Assembly: GCA_028871235.1 (NCBI GenBank)
Contig: JAGWNO010000115.1
Location: 1-6,409, forward strand
Length of the DNA: 6,409 nt
Source of the DNA: Gammaproteobacteria bacterium
GTDB taxonomy: Bacteria; Pseudomonadota; Gammaproteobacteria; Natronospirales; REEB76
Reading direction: 5' to 3'
The translations under genes and the position numbers were made by a program. Shown here one piece after another: positions 5,106-6,409 of this stretch (position 1 is its first letter; every line of letters starts with the position of its first letter). The notes beneath the pieces were generated by a model. The model saw nothing but the letters and a program-made list of their open reading frames with translations. It did not search any database and was not told the DNA's origin.

Positions 5106-6128
5106 GTGAACACACGCAAGATGTCGCTATTCCTGATGGTACTGCTGGGCGCGGTGGCCGCCTGCAGCCAGGCCACCAAACCGAACGCACAACCGGACTG
5201 GGTGCTGGGGGGCAGCGCCAGATACCCGGTGTCCAGCTACCTGCTGGGGCGCGGCCAAGCGGATAACCTCGGCATCGCCAAGGACCGCGCCCGCGCCGAC
5301 CTCGCCAAGATCTTCGCGGTGAACGTCAGCGAGCAGACCAAGGACGTGTCGTCCTATGCACAGACTGCCACGGGCCCGGCGAAGAACAGCCTGGACGTGA
5401 GCCGCAACATCAGTACGCAAACCGATGAGCTGTTGCACGGCGTGGAAATCGTCGCTACCTGGCAGGACCCGGTGACGCAGCAGTTCTATGCGCTGGCGGC
5501 GCTCTCGCGTCTCAAGACTGATGCGGCGCTGCGCCAGCAGATCGCGGACCTGGATGCCAGCACCCAGGCCTACATGAGCGGCGCACAGGCGAGCACTGAC
5601 CTGTTCGTGAAAATCGCCGCCGCCAGCCGCGCGCTGAACGCCCAGAGGGCGCGCGCCGCGTTGCAGCAGGAATTGCAGGTGGTGGACATTACCGGTCGCG
5701 GTATGCCGCCGATTTGGCCGCTGGGCAGGCTGCAAGCCGATCGCGCCGCACTGTTGGCACAGCTGAAAATCTCTGCCCAGGCGGACGGCCAGAATAGCCC
5801 GGCGCTGCAGAAGCTCCTGGCCGGCGCGCTGGCCAATGCCGGATTCACCGTGACCGACAGCGCCGATTACAACATGACCGCGAATCTCAATTACGCGGAT
5901 CTGGAGCCGCGCGACGGCTGGTACTGGGTGACCGGCACCCTGCAGGTGACGCTCAATGCCAACAACGGCGGTCAGGCACATGGCGTGCACCGCTGGGATA
6001 TCAAGGTGTCCGCCACGGATCCGCAGCTTGCCCATCAGCGGCTCATGGATCAGGTGGCCCAGGATCTGAACAGCGATATCCAGGCCACCGTCCTCGGTTT
6101 TGCGGCCGGTGACGGCAAGGGGCAGTAG
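5106..6128 (+). CDS. LPP20-family lipoprotein with C-terminal extension (long paralog)
   Basis: A 340-residue lipoprotein with a GTG start, last gene of the operon. Signal peptide MNTRKMSLFLMVLLGAVAAC with lipidated Cys20 and +2 Ser. The N-terminal LPP20-type domain (29-136) parallels the first operon gene: PDWV (30-33), RARADLAKIF (61-70), and GVEIVATWQDP with a following YALAALSRL (112-136). A helical linker rich in Ala and Gln (138-192) leads to a second alpha/beta domain (about 195-330). There, LQKLLAGALANAGFTVTDSA (234-253), NYADLEPRDGWYWVTGTLQV (262-281) and HRWDIKVS (295-302) resemble the helix-strand order of TolB-N/CsgG/LpoB-like folds. That resemblance is my inference and is weak. 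The first paralog lacks this second domain. The gene lies 18 bases after the TPR gene. A role in the same envelope complex is inferred from the operon only. Confidence 0.82.
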   Translation: MNTRKMSLFLMVLLGAVAACSQATKPNAQPDWVLGGSARYPVSSYLLGRGQADNLGIAKDRARADLAKIFAVNVSEQTKDVSSYAQTATGPAKNSLDVSRNISTQTDELLHGVEIVATWQDPVTQQFYALAALSRLKTDAALRQQIADLDASTQAYMSGAQASTDLFVKIAAASRALNAQRARAALQQELQVVDITGRGMPPIWPLGRLQADRAALLAQLKISAQADGQNSPALQKLLAGALANAGFTVTDSADYNMTANLNYADLEPRDGWYWVTGTLQVTLNANNGGQAHGVHRWDIKVSATDPQLAHQRLMDQVAQDLNSDIQATVLGFAAGDGKGQ

Positions 6129-6409
6129 CGCGTTGTACGGCGCCGACCCGGGCGTGGCGTTCTTGAACAGCAGACAGTCTCCCGTCTGATGCCCATGTCT
6201 CCCGGGCCCGGTGAATTCCCGCATGCCGCACCAGGACTGCTTGCCGCAACGCACAGCGGTTGTCAGGAGCGGGCCGGGTCAGAAAGAAATGGAATGTGCA
6301 CTGGGTCACACTTCACCTGTACCGGATGGAACGGGCCGGGTGTACCCTCACTGGCACCCTAGGCCAGGACTGGTCAAGCCCGGATTACGTAAAGTAAGAT
6401 GAGCCGGGA
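6129..6409. other. Intergenic region at right edge
   Basis: 281 bases with no open frame that looks like a real gene and no convincing intrinsic terminator for the lipoprotein operon. Visible structures: the short palindrome CGGGCCCG (6203-6210); a direct repeat CGGGCCGGGT (6270-6279 region and 6332-6341); a direct repeat CCAGGACTG (6231-6239 and 6364-6372); and an imperfect hairpin (6335-6364) with arms GCCGGGTG and CACCC-TA-GGC and no following T tract. An ATG at 6399-6401 could begin a gene outside the window, but there is no coding evidence and only a poor ribosome-binding site. Confidence 0.45.

Noticed and set aside
2551..6128. Flagellar outer-membrane (FlgP/FlgO/FlgT-like) operon
   Set aside because: The LPP20 domain alone might suggest this, but the LpoB-family and COG3014-like genes between the LPP20 copies and the lack of any flagellar gene favour a cell-wall role.
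6171..6188. Hairpin CAGAC/GTCTG as terminator of the lipoprotein operon
   Set aside because: The stem is only five pairs and no T tract follows.
5127..6254. Long open frame antisense to the second LPP20 gene
   Set aside because: It mirrors a gene with a clear lipoprotein signal peptide, a good ribosome-binding site and domain motifs. The antisense protein is rich in Arg, Gly, His and Gln with no recognisable fold, a typical artefact of GC-rich DNA.
6211..6402. Short open frame at the right edge
   Set aside because: 63 codons with no ribosome-binding site, motif or protein-like composition; it lies in what looks like a noncoding spacer.

Overview
The window comes from a GC-rich proteobacterium, most likely a gammaproteobacterium. 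The best evidence is an LpoB-type penicillin-binding-protein activator inside a run of outer-membrane lipoprotein genes, an arrangement I associate with Gammaproteobacteria. Nothing here fixes the genus. There are eight protein genes, four on each strand, and no tRNA, rRNA, CRISPR array or insertion sequence that I can see.

Left part (1-274): no gene. It holds two copies of a roughly 91-100 base repeat, each built from two strong hairpins (REP-like), then an inverted repeat with a T-rich right flank that may be a terminator.

Minus-strand block (275-2312), read from right to left: a small Cys-rich lipoprotein, then an alkyltransferase-like (ATL) DNA-repair protein overlapping it by 44 bases. 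After an AT-rich promoter/operator come a PadR-family repressor and a membrane protein with a HAAS domain and two tandem sensor-type membrane repeats. The last two genes overlap by 4 bases and form a PadR-HAAS regulatory pair. Its promoter has good -35 and -10 boxes, with a perfect 9+1+9 palindrome across the spacer and -10 box, as expected for an autoregulated PadR gene.

Divergent gap (2313-2550): 238 bases between the minus-strand lipoprotein gene and the plus-strand operon. It has good ribosome-binding sites at both ends and some hairpins, but no promoter I would defend.

Plus-strand operon (2551-6128): four consecutive predicted lipoproteins, tightly spaced and probably co-transcribed: an LPP20-family protein, an LpoB-family activator, a TPR-containing COG3014-like protein and a second, longer LPP20-family protein. 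The two LPP20 proteins are clearly related and bracket the other two. The simplest reading is a multi-lipoprotein assembly on the inner face of the outer membrane that controls peptidoglycan synthesis. The LpoB here has a much shorter linker than E. coli LpoB, so how it reaches its synthase is an open question that the neighbouring lipoproteins might answer.

Right end (6129-6409): no gene that I can support; some short repeats and one imperfect hairpin.
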